A stretch of 64,000 nucleotides of DNA from Adhaeribacter rhizoryzae (GCF_008629685.1 NZ_VWSF01000018.1:1-64000), one strand, 5' to 3'. Shown: positions 8,740-17,473, counted from the stretch's first letter. Program-made: numbers and translations. Notes: generated from the sequence alone by a model not told the origin.

Positions 8740-9222
8740 CTAGTTAGCGCTGAAACGGACGTAACGGATAAAGCCGGTACCATCGTTTTTGGCCGAAAGG
8801 CTGGCGGTAGTAAGCGGAATTTCCAGGTCTTTCACGTAATATTCTTTGTCTTCTACTGCCGTTTCGAAACGTAATTTATAATTGGCGTTAATTTTAGCGT
8901 TTTCAATTTCAAAAACGGTAACGCTGCGGTCGCCGCCGGCCACCGAGGCCCCGGTAATGGCGCTAATATTAGCCGGCTTTTTTGAATAAAACTTATGCCA
9001 TTCTTTTATAGTCTTGTACCACTTTTTATCGGGCCCCATTACGTAAAGGGTTTTCTCGTATTCGCCTTTCGGATTTATCAGCGATACCACAATATAGGCT
9101 TCTTCGCCTACGTAATTAGACATTTGCAGCAAGCACTTGTACTTAGTAGTTTGGGCCGAAGCGTTGAACGTAAACAGACTAAAAACCAAACCTACTAAGC
9201 ACAACTTATAAATAAACTTCAT
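8740..9222 (-). CDS. DUF2271 protein with candidate flavinylation motif
   Basis: 160 residues; the signal peptide ends near FNASAQ (residue 24). The family-typical sequence KYKCLLQMSNYVGEEAYIVV follows. SAITGASVAGGD (87-98) contains T-G-A-S, matching the [S/T]GA[S/T] pattern that ApbE modifies with FMN; by analogy the modified residue would be Ser93. DUF2271, PepSY reductases and ApbE are known to co-occur, and here they do. The likely role is a periplasmic flavoprotein taking electrons from the downstream reductase. It is separated by 4 bases from the ankyrin gene and by 13 from the reductase gene, so the three are cotranscribed. The flavinylation itself is inference. Confidence 0.8.
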   Translation of the reverse strand: MKFIYKLCLVGLVFSLFTFNASAQTTKYKCLLQMSNYVGEEAYIVVSLINPKGEYEKTLYVMGPDKKWYKTIKEWHKFYSKKPANISAITGASVAGGDRSVTVFEIENAKINANYKLRFETAVEDKEYYVKDLEIPLTTASLSAKNDGTGFIRYVRFSAN

Positions 9223-9226
9223 TTTA

Positions 9227-10756
9227 TTACTTTAAAAAATCGAGGGAAACATTCTTTTTGGTTAGCAGCTCATTTTCTTTGGCCAAAGAGTAAGCCGTTT
9301 CGTCGAAGCCGGTTGTCAGATCTTTTTTCGCCCCGACCGATAATAAATATTTTAAAACGGCATCGTCTTTCGATAACATAGCTGCCTTGTGCAAGGCCGT
9401 TACACCTTCTTTATTTTTAGCATTTACGTCAATATTCAGGGGCTCTAAACGCTTTAATAAACCTACATTATTTTTGGTAACAGCCACGTGGTACAAGGTG
9501 CTGCCATCTTTCTGCGGAGCGGCCAGGTTTAAACCTTTTTCCTGCAATAATTTTATTTTTGCGCCAAATTCATCGGGTTGGGCATTGCCCGCCCCGCCGG
9601 CTATAGAAGCGGTTGGTCCGCCCGGACCGCGGCCGGCTTGCGGGTTGTAAGCCTGCACCAAATAATAAGCCACGTTGTTGCCATCTTTGTCTTTAATATT
9701 TACATCGGCCCCGTTTTTCAACAATAACGAAACTACTTCCGGCGTGCTGGTTTTTACGGCAGCGGTCAGCGCCGATTCGCCTTTGGTGTTTACCGCGTTA
9801 ATATTTTTTACTTTCGGCAACAATAACTCCAGTAAAGCGGCATCTTTACCCGCAGCGGCATACATAAAAGCATTGTTGCCTTCGGTATTGGCTTTGTTTA
9901 CATCTACGCCTTTAGCCAGGAAATATTTTACCGTTTCGGATTGGTTAGGCCGGCGGGCCAGCGCGTGCAAGACATTTTCCCCGTTTTTGTCGGCAACCGT
10001 TGGTTTTAACTTCAGCTCGTCTGCCAAGTACTGAAACACATCGAGGGTATTGGCGCCACGGCGACTGCCCTGGGCCGCAAACAACAAAGCATTATCGTTA
10101 TATTTTACGCCTTTTTGTATTAGCGCTTTTAGCTGCGCCACTGTAGCCGATTTAGCCGCATAATTAAAAGCCGTGTTGCCTTTGCTATCAACATCTTTCA
10201 GGGATAAACCTTTCGAAATAAAATAATTAGTAAGCTTTAAGTCTTTGTCGTTCGCAATGGCTAACAGCAACAGATTAGCGCCATCGGCATATTTTTTCTT
10301 AATATCCAGGCCCGCTTTAATAAAGGCATCGTAAATGGCGGTATTGGCCTGGCCGGCGTTGGCGGCAAACACCACCGGCGTGCTGCCGTGCGAATCTTCC
10401 AGGGTTATATCCGAACCTTTTGCCAATAAATATTGCACCAATTCCAGGTTGCCCCGGCTGGCGGCCCAATGCAGGTAAATGCGCCCGTCGTGGGTTAATT
10501 TTTTTACGCTGTTACCCGGCTGCTCTATTAAATATTTAATTGTGGCATTAGGCGCATCGTTGTTAATAGCCAAAACGGCCGCGTCAAAAGTAGCGGGGTT
10601 AAACTGGGTAGGGCTGTTACCTTTGGCTATTTCGGTTTTAACTGTTGCTACATCCGGCGTGGTTTTCCAGAAATCCGGCGTTAACAGCGTATTGCTTTGT
10701 TGCGCCTTCACCATAAAAGCTGCCAGCAGCATGGGTATTAAGAGTATTTTTTTCAT
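9227..10756 (-). CDS. Secreted ankyrin-repeat protein
   Basis: 509 residues with signal peptide MKKILLIPMLLAAFMVKAQ. It holds roughly a dozen ankyrin repeats from about residue 50 to the C-terminus, recognisable from G-x-T-x-L/F-x-x-A and A-L-L-x-x-G-A-D patterns such as SALTAAVKTSTPEVVSLLL and LLKNGADVNIKDKDG. A glycine/proline-rich interruption (about 365-390, QAGRGPGGPTASIAGG) splits the array. Ankyrin repeats bind proteins, so this is plausibly a periplasmic scaffold for the DUF2271/reductase pair that follows in the same operon. It is the first gene of that operon. Confidence 0.85.
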   Translation of the reverse strand: MKKILLIPMLLAAFMVKAQQSNTLLTPDFWKTTPDVATVKTEIAKGNSPTQFNPATFDAAVLAINNDAPNATIKYLIEQPGNSVKKLTHDGRIYLHWAASRGNLELVQYLLAKGSDITLEDSHGSTPVVFAANAGQANTAIYDAFIKAGLDIKKKYADGANLLLLAIANDKDLKLTNYFISKGLSLKDVDSKGNTAFNYAAKSATVAQLKALIQKGVKYNDNALLFAAQGSRRGANTLDVFQYLADELKLKPTVADKNGENVLHALARRPNQSETVKYFLAKGVDVNKANTEGNNAFMYAAAGKDAALLELLLPKVKNINAVNTKGESALTAAVKTSTPEVVSLLLKNGADVNIKDKDGNNVAYYLVQAYNPQAGRGPGGPTASIAGGAGNAQPDEFGAKIKLLQEKGLNLAAPQKDGSTLYHVAVTKNNVGLLKRLEPLNIDVNAKNKEGVTALHKAAMLSKDDAVLKYLLSVGAKKDLTTGFDETAYSLAKENELLTKKNVSLDFLK

Positions 10757-10914
10757 AACCGTGTAGTTATATCTATTATAAGTTGCTGTTTATTATTTTC
10801 AATTTCCGTTGTTATTACCCTTGGTAAGGCACCTGGCTAATTATTTTATACTAATTTTAATTGGTTCGTGCCCTTACGCTTACATTATTGTAGTCCTGTT
10901 GCCCTTGTGTAGTC

Positions 10915-10985
10915 CTATTCAACTGGTCGAAACATATAGTAATTACTTTACAATGCTGTTATAGATTCTTCGACCAGTTCAATAG
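10915..10985. repeat. Inverted-repeat element R3, copy 1
   Basis: CTATTCAACTGGTCGAA (10915-10931) and TTCGACCAGTTCAATAG (10969-10985) are 17-base arms with one mismatch. The core TAATTACTTTACAATGCTGTTATA is almost repeated at 39736-39787, so this is a dispersed element. It lies upstream of the ankyrin operon. Confidence 0.6.
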
Positions 10986-11601
10986 AACCAAAACTTACCA
11001 TTAGCGCAATTCCTATTTAGTAGTAATATCAAAGAGCCTGCTGCCAGGCAACTTCTTTTATTTAGACTAATTTTAAATAACATGCAAATATAGTAGGCCA
11101 ACCAATACCACAATAGCCTCACCGAAAAATTTTACGCCTCCTAAAAAATATTTTTTGAATAAATAGGCCTGCCGGTGGTAACAGAAATTTACTCGGTAAG
11201 TATTGCTGCATAAACGATACAGTTATTTATGGGCGAATCCGGTACTTTATAGTAGCTATTTACCGCTAACCCAGGTAATATTATCCGGAGAAGCTTGTTA
11301 TAGCTACCCAATTAAAAGGCTTGTAATAAAAAACTTGTCAGGCTTTTAAGTTTTAGGGCAACCAACCCGGTACAAAAGCAGTAGATAGGCAATTGTATCT
11401 TAATTATTGCCGAATGCCTTTCCGCCAATTTTTCCCGATTTATTTACTGCTTGCCACTGGTAAAGCATTTATTGCCCCGCCTACCTTAACTGCAGCTGCT
11501 TCTTCCCGGTTTAATGGGGCACCGGCCAGCCTTTATTAAAGTACTTAGTTAAAACAACACCAAAACAAATTGTAGGCTTACCAGTTTAAAGGGGAAAAAT
11601 T
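10986..11601. other. Non-coding, A+T-rich gap
   Basis: No gene, RNA or strong hairpin was found in these ~600 bases upstream of the STAS-like gene. Short direct and inverted similarities such as AAAAGGCTTG near 11314 do not form a good stem. Confidence 0.4.
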
Positions 11602-12021
11602 GTGGACAAAATAGAATTAAGAAAGGCTAACGGCGATATTTTTCTGGTAGCCGAACGCCTGCCCGATAACGCATACATCCTGGCCCACTGGGTTGGTCTG
11701 CAAACCCTGGAAACTGTTAGGCAAGGCGGCACTTTTTACATCGAAATGCTGAAAAAGCAACCTTGCGCCAAACTCCTGAACAGCCACGAAGAATTAATTG
11801 GTCCCTGGAATATTGCCAACGACTGGATTGTGCAGGAATGGACGCCCAAAGTACAAGCTCTGGGATTACACTACATGGCCCAGGTGCTGGCCCCCGGCGT
11901 GTACGGCCAAATGTCATTTCACCAGTTGCACCAGCGCATCAGCGATAAATGGGAAATCAAGATGTTTGAAAATGAGGTTTCCGCCCGCGAGTGGCTGCTT
12001 TCCCTGCCAAAGTCTGCCTAA
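11602..12021 (+). CDS. STAS/SpoIIAA-like small protein
   Basis: 139 residues, GTG start preceded by AAAGGGGA at a workable distance. There is no signal peptide or membrane segment, so it is cytosolic. Length and pattern (alternating strands and helices, a central GVYGQMSFHQLHQRI stretch, final EVSAREWLLSL helix) resemble the STAS/SEC14-like proteins common in Cytophagales, in which the EAR/DEA-W-L C-terminal helix is typical. Function is not known; such proteins may sense small molecules or act in regulation. It stands alone between long non-coding gaps. The family assignment is tentative, but the coding status is reasonably secure. Confidence 0.6.
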   Translation: MDKIELRKANGDIFLVAERLPDNAYILAHWVGLQTLETVRQGGTFYIEMLKKQPCAKLLNSHEELIGPWNIANDWIVQEWTPKVQALGLHYMAQVLAPGVYGQMSFHQLHQRISDKWEIKMFENEVSAREWLLSLPKSA

Positions 12022-12882
12022 TAAATTCGATGAAATTATTGTCACTTTAAGTGAATACAGCGTCTATCTTTTGAAAGATTTCATCTTTCAAGGCGGCGGT
12101 GCTAACTAAATATACAAGCCTAAGTTGCCTCCCGGCCGGTGGGCCCCGTTTGGCCACTCGGGCTGTCTAAGCCTGTTTTCCTCCTCCGTCGGAATGCTGC
12201 GCACCACAACCTTAGAAGGCCCTCGCTGTCCAAACTGCTGTCAAGTGCCTGTAGCTACTACCTTTCCGCCAGAAACGAAGATGGTTGCTGAGCATATTTT
12301 TTATATAAATTGAAACAGCTACTGCGAAGTCCCCCTTTGGAGGGGGCAGGGGGAGGATTACACGGGTAGCATAACCAGCTTGCTATGGGAAATACTTACA
12401 GAATAGCGCTTTAAGAACCCATATAAAACCATCAACATAATAAGCCCCCTACCCCTCCGAAGAGGGACTTTCCTGGTTACCCTAATAAGGTAGCAACTTA
12501 AGTTTCTAGTGGACGCAGCCGGAGGTTAAACGCACGCGCGTAAACCGGCAAAGAAATCTGGTTTCGAAGCGGATGGTATTGCTTTATACTAATAATTCCT
12601 CCCGGCCGCTGACCGTAATTATTAAAAAACATACGTTTTATTTATAGCAGCCAGCGATTAGGCGCAAGGGGCATAGGCAAACCCACGACAAGCACCAGGC
12701 CGACACCGCAAGAGGTAAGTTTTAGAAGTTGCCGGCTAAAATTATTAATGAACAGTAGGTCAAAGCTGATATTTCACCCCACCCGCCAATACCAGGAATC
12801 CGAAATATTTTTAAATTAACAACCAGCAGCCCTGCCCGGTTACCCGCTATTGTAAATTAAAGTACCCGTACTAAAATATCCC
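12022..12882. other. Long intergenic region containing a MITE-like element
   Basis: About 860 bases without a supportable gene. The 62-codon open frame at 12125-12313 has no recognisable protein features and unusual Cys/Pro content. The one structured part is the inverted-repeat element at 12327-12470, given separately. Confidence 0.45.
12327..12470. repeat. 144-bp element with G/C-rich terminal inverted repeats
   Basis: The left arm 12327-12353 (AAGTCCCCCTTTGGAGGGGG then CAGGGGG) and right arm 12445-12470 (CCCCCTACCCCTCCGAAGAG then GGACTT) are imperfect inverted repeats ~26 bases long, each itself hairpin-forming. The A+T-rich middle has no coding capacity. The size and structure are those of a non-autonomous mobile element. 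Confidence 0.6.
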
Positions 12883-13989
12883 ATGCCCCACCCCAACCCG
12901 CATTCTATCATATTTCCGGCCGAGCACCTGCGCCAGTTTACCACCCGGGTGTTCGAGCATTTTAAAGTACCGCCAGCCGAGGCAGCCCTGGCTGCCGATG
13001 TGCTGGCCTACAGCGACGAACACGGCATCGACTCCCACGGCATTGCCCGTTTAAAAACCTACGCCGATTTGTTAAAGGCCGGCCGGATAAACCCGCAGCC
13101 GGAAATTAAAATAATCCGCGGCAAGGGCAGCGTGGCCACCGTAGACGGCGATAACGGCCTGGGCCTGGTGGTGGGCCCCCAATGCATGGAACTGGCGATG
13201 CAAAAAGCCCAGGAATTTGGTTCGGGCTGGGTGAGCGTACAAAATACCAACCACTACGGCGCGGCGGGTTACTACCCCATTATGGCCCTGCAAAAAGATT
13301 TAATTGGCCTTTCCATGACCAATACCACCAAAGGCGTAGCGCCTTTTAACGGGGCCGAAAAAATGCTGGGCACCACCCCCCTAGCCATTGCTTTCCCGGC
13401 CCTAACCGAGCCACCGGTGGTGATTGATTTTGCTTCCAGCGCGGTGGCCTACGGCAAAGTAGAAATTGCCCGGCGCAAAGGCGAAAAAGTACCCCTGGGC
13501 TGGTGCCTCGATAAAGAAGGTTACCCTACCCACGAGCCGGCCGACATGATGGAAGGCGGCGCCCTGTTGCCCCTGGGCAGCGACGTCAACGGCAGCGGCC
13601 ACAAAGGTTATTGCCTGGCGGCCATGGTCGATATTTTAACGGCGGTGCTGAGTGGGGCCAACTGGGGGCCTTTTGCCGTACCTTTTGCTATCCACGTCGC
13701 GCCATCGGGCCAGCAGGTGGGCAAAGGCATTGGCCACTTTTTTGGCGCCCTCGATATTGAAGGCTTCCGCGATAAAACCGAGTTTAAGCAAAGCCTGGAC
13801 GATTGGATACACACCATGCGCAGCACCAAACCCTTACCCAACAGCCCCGGCGTTATCATCCCCGGCGACCCCGAACGCCAGGCTTACGCAGAGCGGATGA
13901 AACAAGGCATTCCGTTGCATCCGGAAGTAGTAGCCTCGCTGGAAGTTATCTCGGATTATACTGGGGTAGCCTTAGCAAAACCGGTTTAA
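12883..13989 (+). CDS. Malate/L-lactate dehydrogenase family (LDH2/MDG2) oxidoreductase
   Basis: 368 residues, the normal length for the LDH2/MDH2 family of NAD(P)-dependent 2-hydroxyacid dehydrogenases (malate, L-lactate, ureidoglycolate, 2,3-diketo-L-gulonate). Family marks: SDEHGIDSHGIARL (catalytic DSHG region, about 44-57), VQNTNHYGAAGYY (about 123-135), TTPLAIAFP, and GSGHKGYCLAAMVDIL near 240. No signal peptide; cytosolic. The substrate cannot be assigned from sequence, and no neighbours suggest a pathway. It is clearly richer in G+C than the island that begins about 220 bases downstream. The start ATG is the only reasonable one. Confidence 0.88.
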   Translation: MPHPNPHSIIFPAEHLRQFTTRVFEHFKVPPAEAALAADVLAYSDEHGIDSHGIARLKTYADLLKAGRINPQPEIKIIRGKGSVATVDGDNGLGLVVGPQCMELAMQKAQEFGSGWVSVQNTNHYGAAGYYPIMALQKDLIGLSMTNTTKGVAPFNGAEKMLGTTPLAIAFPALTEPPVVIDFASSAVAYGKVEIARRKGEKVPLGWCLDKEGYPTHEPADMMEGGALLPLGSDVNGSGHKGYCLAAMVDILTAVLSGANWGPFAVPFAIHVAPSGQQVGKGIGHFFGALDIEGFRDKTEFKQSLDDWIHTMRSTKPLPNSPGVIIPGDPERQAYAERMKQGIPLHPEVVASLEVISDYTGVALAKPV

Positions 13990-14210
13990 GAACCTAATAC
14001 CCTTGGACACTTATTAGTGGTAGTAACTACCAAAAGCTTTCTTTCTAAAGCTTGGCTCAAAATTATGCTTTTGTTTGTATATAGCATACTGCGCTCTCAA
14101 GCGGTATTCAAATATTCCTACTAGTACCTACTTTTAGGTATTTTTAGGATTTATCCTTTTCCTGACATATAATTTTACTATATTGAGACCTTCGGATATT
14201 TAAATGTTAG

Positions 14211-14587
14211 ATGACGCCTACCCAACCGCATTCCATTAAACAAAGCATGAGCAAAGCTTACCGCCTGATAATACCCACATGCACCGGCATGGAGGCGTTT
14301 AAAAATAACCTAATCCATTTACTCGCGGGTATCGACGAGAAGGAAAGCGAAGAGAACATGAAAATTCAGCTCATGGATTTTCTCAAAATACCTTTTACCA
14401 CTCCGATTACTTGGTAGCTACCAAGGGCAAAATCGATTTAGTCATCCACACGGGTAAAGAAGCCAAAACCTCGGAGGACGTCTTGTTTGAAGTAAAGCGG
14501 TCCACGGGCAAAGCGAATATGGCAAGCAAGGCCACCCTGATATTATTTTTAATTTATACCACCATAAAGACATTCCTTCATGATTAA
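14211..14587 (+). pseudogene. Frameshifted, truncated N-terminus of a type IIG (Eco57I-like) restriction-modification protein
   Basis: The first frame (14211-14417) encodes FKNNLIHLLAGIDEKESEEN and IQLMDFLKIPF, then stops. Reading continues one frame over from 14393 without a stop to 14587: YHSDYLVATKGKIDLVIHTG, then SEDVLFEVKRSTGKANM. Together these match the N-terminal nuclease region of Bacteroidota type IIG restriction-methylase proteins (a D-LVI-x(n)-E-x-K nuclease core). One lost T in the T tract at 14392-14395 would explain the frameshift. The homology stops about at 14545, where the island starts, so over 800 residues (methylase and specificity parts) are missing. No intact copy is in the window. 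Confidence 0.7.
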
Positions 14588-15431
14588 AACTTTACTAGAG
14601 CAGAAATACGGTCAATTTATTACAAACGAATTTTTAACTGATAAAAACGAGGTTATAAAGGAGAACTGGAATAAAGATGGAGTTGAAGAACAGAAAAATG
14701 TAGTTCAGACTTTGAAAAGCCTTAAGGATTTAAATGGTAATAATTTAGTCCCAGATAATTTTTGGAGCCAACCGGTAGAATGGGGCTTTGACTTCTCCAG
14801 TTGGGTAGGTAACTACGACAATAAGGAGTTTTTTATTATTGGCGTGGAGCCTCATATTTATAAAAACTACCAGTTAGTTTACGATTTTGGCAACCTTAAA
14901 GATAAAACGTTACATGAATCGGCGAATGAACATTATGCGGATAAAAATGATATATGGCATTACCTAACGAACATATTTGTAGATAAACCTACCCCCGATA
15001 GTATCACCGAATTTCTAAATAAGTGCTACATCACCGACCTCTGCCATGTAGTGCCCAAAGGCTGCGGTCAGGTAAACACTATTTGTGAGAAGCTTTCAAT
15101 TCAACCAGGCGAGTGGCATAAATTCAGGACGGCGGTGGCTAAACGGTTTCTGTTGGAAGAAATAAAAGCAGTTAATCCAAAGGTGGTGATTCTACATGGT
15201 AATGCTTCCCGCGAATTCTTTCAATATGAGCTTGGGGTAACCTATACGCAGGTATACCCAATCGACAATTCAAAATATACTATAAAAGTAGGCGTGTTAG
15301 AAAACTATAAAATTGTTTCCATTCCACATTTAAAAGGTGATATGAAAAACAAATTGTGGAAATGCAAAAAATACCCTGAACGGCCGCTGAGTGCTAAAAA
15401 GATTTTAAACCAAATTGTAAACCAGGCTTAA
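14580..15431 (+). CDS. UDG-superfamily-like protein 1 of the defence island
   Basis: 283 residues, no signal peptide. FFIIGVEPHIYKN (84-96), CYITDLCHVVPKG (149-161), NPKVVILHGNASREFF (199-214) and VSIPHLKG (246-253) occur in the order and spacing of the uracil-DNA glycosylase fold (GxxPG-type loop, central strands, xxLG loop and a His-containing final loop). The canonical residues are altered (GVEPH, IPHLKG), so the activity and target base are uncertain. First gene of a four-gene run; 9 bases precede the next gene. Its ATG overlaps the tail of the type IIG remnant. Alternative: a UDG-fold protein without glycosylase activity. Confidence 0.55.
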   Translation: MIKTLLEQKYGQFITNEFLTDKNEVIKENWNKDGVEEQKNVVQTLKSLKDLNGNNLVPDNFWSQPVEWGFDFSSWVGNYDNKEFFIIGVEPHIYKNYQLVYDFGNLKDKTLHESANEHYADKNDIWHYLTNIFVDKPTPDSITEFLNKCYITDLCHVVPKGCGQVNTICEKLSIQPGEWHKFRTAVAKRFLLEEIKAVNPKVVILHGNASREFFQYELGVTYTQVYPIDNSKYTIKVGVLENYKIVSIPHLKGDMKNKLWKCKKYPERPLSAKKILNQIVNQA

Positions 15432-15440
15432 AATAAAACT

Positions 15441-16136
15441 ATGCTTCTTACGCCGGATAAAAAAACTGTTAAATCTGATACGGATATTAGAAGTTGGGTA
15501 GATAATGCCTTCCAAAAGTTGAGCAAGGCCACCAGCATTGTAGAGGTTGAATTAATACCAGATACCTTAAAAATACTACCTCAAAACAAGTTAAGTACAG
15601 AGAGCTACCCCGAAATTAAATATAGCCTAACTTTGGAAGAAATTCAGGATTTAAAAAGATCGGGCTTATTAGAAGAGAATAACACCTTTTCAACTGATCT
15701 GTCGGCTGCTGACTTAGACCCGGTTGCTAAATTATTGTATGCTATTGCCTGGAAGAACGGCGATTTACAAAAGGTTAAACATATTGTAGCAGGAGTTCTG
15801 AATTGCAAAGATGCAGATACCCACGACCGGGAAGAAGGCATTGTATTTTACCAGTTTGGCCGCTATTTAACTAAAACCCCTGGTGAACCTATCATAGACC
15901 AGCATGTATTGCGCGCCTTTGGTATCTCTCAGACAGATGACTTATCAGAGATTAAAAGGCTTAGAAAGCTTTCTGTTTTCACAAAAAAAGAAAACAAACT
16001 TATTAAAGCTTATAAAGATTGGTTACAGGCAGGCAAAGGCTTGCAGGAGAGTTTACGGCAAGAAGAAGGCTATACCTACCACCTGGATAAGCTGTTATTT
16101 GCAATTGGCAAAACTATAAAACTAAATAAACCATGA
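15441..16136 (+). CDS. Uncharacterised island protein, possibly HhH-glycosylase-like
   Basis: 231 residues, soluble and mainly helical. I do not recognise the family. The stretch GEPIIDQHVLRAFGI (148-162) resembles the [VL]xxDxHV[LI]R segment of helix-hairpin-helix DNA glycosylases (HhH-GPD), which carries the catalytic Asp, and KAYKDWL near 189-195 suits the following helix. The region before it (LDPVAKLLYAIAWKNGD) could be the usual helical domain. The hairpin-helix itself is not obvious, so the assignment is weak. It is translationally coupled to the next gene by an ATGA overlap (16133-16136). Confidence 0.5.
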   Translation: MLLTPDKKTVKSDTDIRSWVDNAFQKLSKATSIVEVELIPDTLKILPQNKLSTESYPEIKYSLTLEEIQDLKRSGLLEENNTFSTDLSAADLDPVAKLLYAIAWKNGDLQKVKHIVAGVLNCKDADTHDREEGIVFYQFGRYLTKTPGEPIIDQHVLRAFGISQTDDLSEIKRLRKLSVFTKKENKLIKAYKDWLQAGKGLQESLRQEEGYTYHLDKLLFAIGKTIKLNKP

Positions 16137-16804
16137 CTAGAGCAGAATTAAACACATTAGTTGCCGGTGCTTATAACTTTCAGGAAGGGTTACAGCCAAT
16201 ATTTGATGGTGTAATTTGCGAGGAAGAATACGCTAAAAGTAAGTACAAAATATTATGGATATTGAAAGAGCCTTATGATCATTATGGTGAAGGAAAAGGA
16301 GGTTGGGATGGCTGCGCAGATATATTGCAGAATCTTGAAGGGTACTTCACAATTCCAACTTTGCGAAAAATGGCTATAACCTCTTATGGCATTCTAAATA
16401 ATATGGATTATGCCGAAGTCAGAAATCAACCTGATGTACCACAGATTCTTAAATCAATCGCTTCCATAAATGTAAGTAAATATCCGGCCAATACTACCAG
16501 CCCTAACCGTTGGAAATACTTGGAGGAGACGTATAAGAAAACACAAAATGTGCTTGCGGAACAAATTGAGTATTGTAACCCTGATATAATTATTTGTGGC
16601 AGTGTAGCTTACTTGTTTTTAAAAGATTTTGGATTAGAGCAAAACGACGCATTGGCTATGCCATTTATGGGGAGGTCCTATTTTAAAACAGATAACAGGA
16701 TAATTTTTGATGCCAAGCACCCAGCCGCCATTATGAATCAGGAGGAATATTGTAACGAGATAATAAGCCTCACCCGCAACTGGTTAAGTGAAATGGGCAA
16801 GTAA
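16133..16804 (+). CDS. UDG-superfamily-like protein 2 of the defence island
   Basis: 223 residues, soluble. KILWILKEPYDHYG (39-52), NPDIIICGSVAYLFL (149-163) and DAKHPAAI (193-200) line up with the three key segments of uracil-DNA-glycosylase-like proteins: first loop, (I/L)-(I/L)-x-x-G strand-loop, and HP-containing final loop. The His-Pro here is closer to the family consensus than in the 14580-15431 protein. The two are not close paralogues. Starts inside the stop of the previous gene (ATGA overlap) and runs to the start of the HNH gene. Confidence 0.55.
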   Translation: MTRAELNTLVAGAYNFQEGLQPIFDGVICEEEYAKSKYKILWILKEPYDHYGEGKGGWDGCADILQNLEGYFTIPTLRKMAITSYGILNNMDYAEVRNQPDVPQILKSIASINVSKYPANTTSPNRWKYLEETYKKTQNVLAEQIEYCNPDIIICGSVAYLFLKDFGLEQNDALAMPFMGRSYFKTDNRIIFDAKHPAAIMNQEEYCNEIISLTRNWLSEMGK

Positions 16805-16817
16805 ACTTGAAACAGGA

Positions 16818-17240
16818 ATGGATATACTTTACAAACCCAAACCAGAAGAAAAATTAAAAGCAGACTTTTTAAGAAGAAGGCAAAAAGGTCTGTCTAGTTT
16901 TGTAGACTTAGAGGAATTCAAAAATTGGTATAAGGTTAAAGAGAAGGTTTGCCATTATTGCGGACTAAAAGAAGAAGAATGCCAGAAAATTATAATGACG
17001 GGAATTCTAACATCTAATAGATTTCCTAAAGATGGCGTTCTAGGTAGAGGCCGAAGCCGAGGTATGTGGTTAGAAGTTGATCGGCTTCTACCAAAAGAAA
17101 ATTATTCACTTGAGAATTGTGTTCTTGCTTGTTACTTCTGCAACAACGACAAAAGTGATGTTTTTCACGGACTTGATTATAAAGAGTTTCAGAATAACCG
17201 TGTTGGTTTTCTCCGCCAATTATTAACACCAAAAGATTAG
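16818..17240 (+). CDS. HNH-type nuclease
   Basis: 140 residues from the ATG at 16818; an upstream ATG at 16788 would overlap the previous gene by 17 bases and is less likely. CHYCGLKEEEC gives the first zinc pair, and VDRLLPKENYSLENCVLACYFCNNDK gives the central D-R, the N in the beta-beta-alpha finger and the second C-x2-C. The first His of the classical HNH is replaced by the D-R version, common in small HNH endonucleases (pattern DRxxxxxGYxxxNCxxxCxxCN). It likely nicks or cuts DNA. It is last in the run with the two UDG-like genes, which suggests processing of a modified or abasic DNA site, but this is inference. Confidence 0.75.
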   Translation: MDILYKPKPEEKLKADFLRRRQKGLSSFVDLEEFKNWYKVKEKVCHYCGLKEEECQKIIMTGILTSNRFPKDGVLGRGRSRGMWLEVDRLLPKENYSLENCVLACYFCNNDKSDVFHGLDYKEFQNNRVGFLRQLLTPKD

Positions 17241-17473
17241 CCACTCTAATCCTCTATGTGCTTGTTGCTGAACTAAGCATTTATCCTCCCGGTCTGTTCC
17301 CTAAAAAATCGAAATATTTCCGGTACAAATAAGGTTTGCTTTAGCTAAGATTGCTCTGTATGTGCCCTCACAGATAGAGGAACGTAATAATAAGTCGATG
17401 TAGAACTGGTAAAGTAAATTACAAATATTTACAATGTGTTTTAAAGAATGGATATTAGTAAATACGCTTTAGA
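17241..17473. other. Intergenic region between the two halves of the island
   Basis: 233 bases. GGTCTGTTCCCT (near 17291) and GTGCCCTCACAG (near 17361) look like decayed pieces of the R2 repeat seen at 6024-6098. The region separates the UDG/HNH run from the helicase genes and may hold the promoter for the latter, but none is clear. Confidence 0.35.

Noticed and set aside
11309-11349. Possible terminator-like AAAAGGCTTG...CAGGCTTTT
   Set aside because: The arms are not complementary (AAAAGGCT needs AGCCTTTT), so no stable hairpin forms.
12125-12313. 62-codon open frame
   Set aside because: Unusual Cys/Pro content, no ribosome-binding site, no domain. It ends before the MITE-like element and looks like chance.
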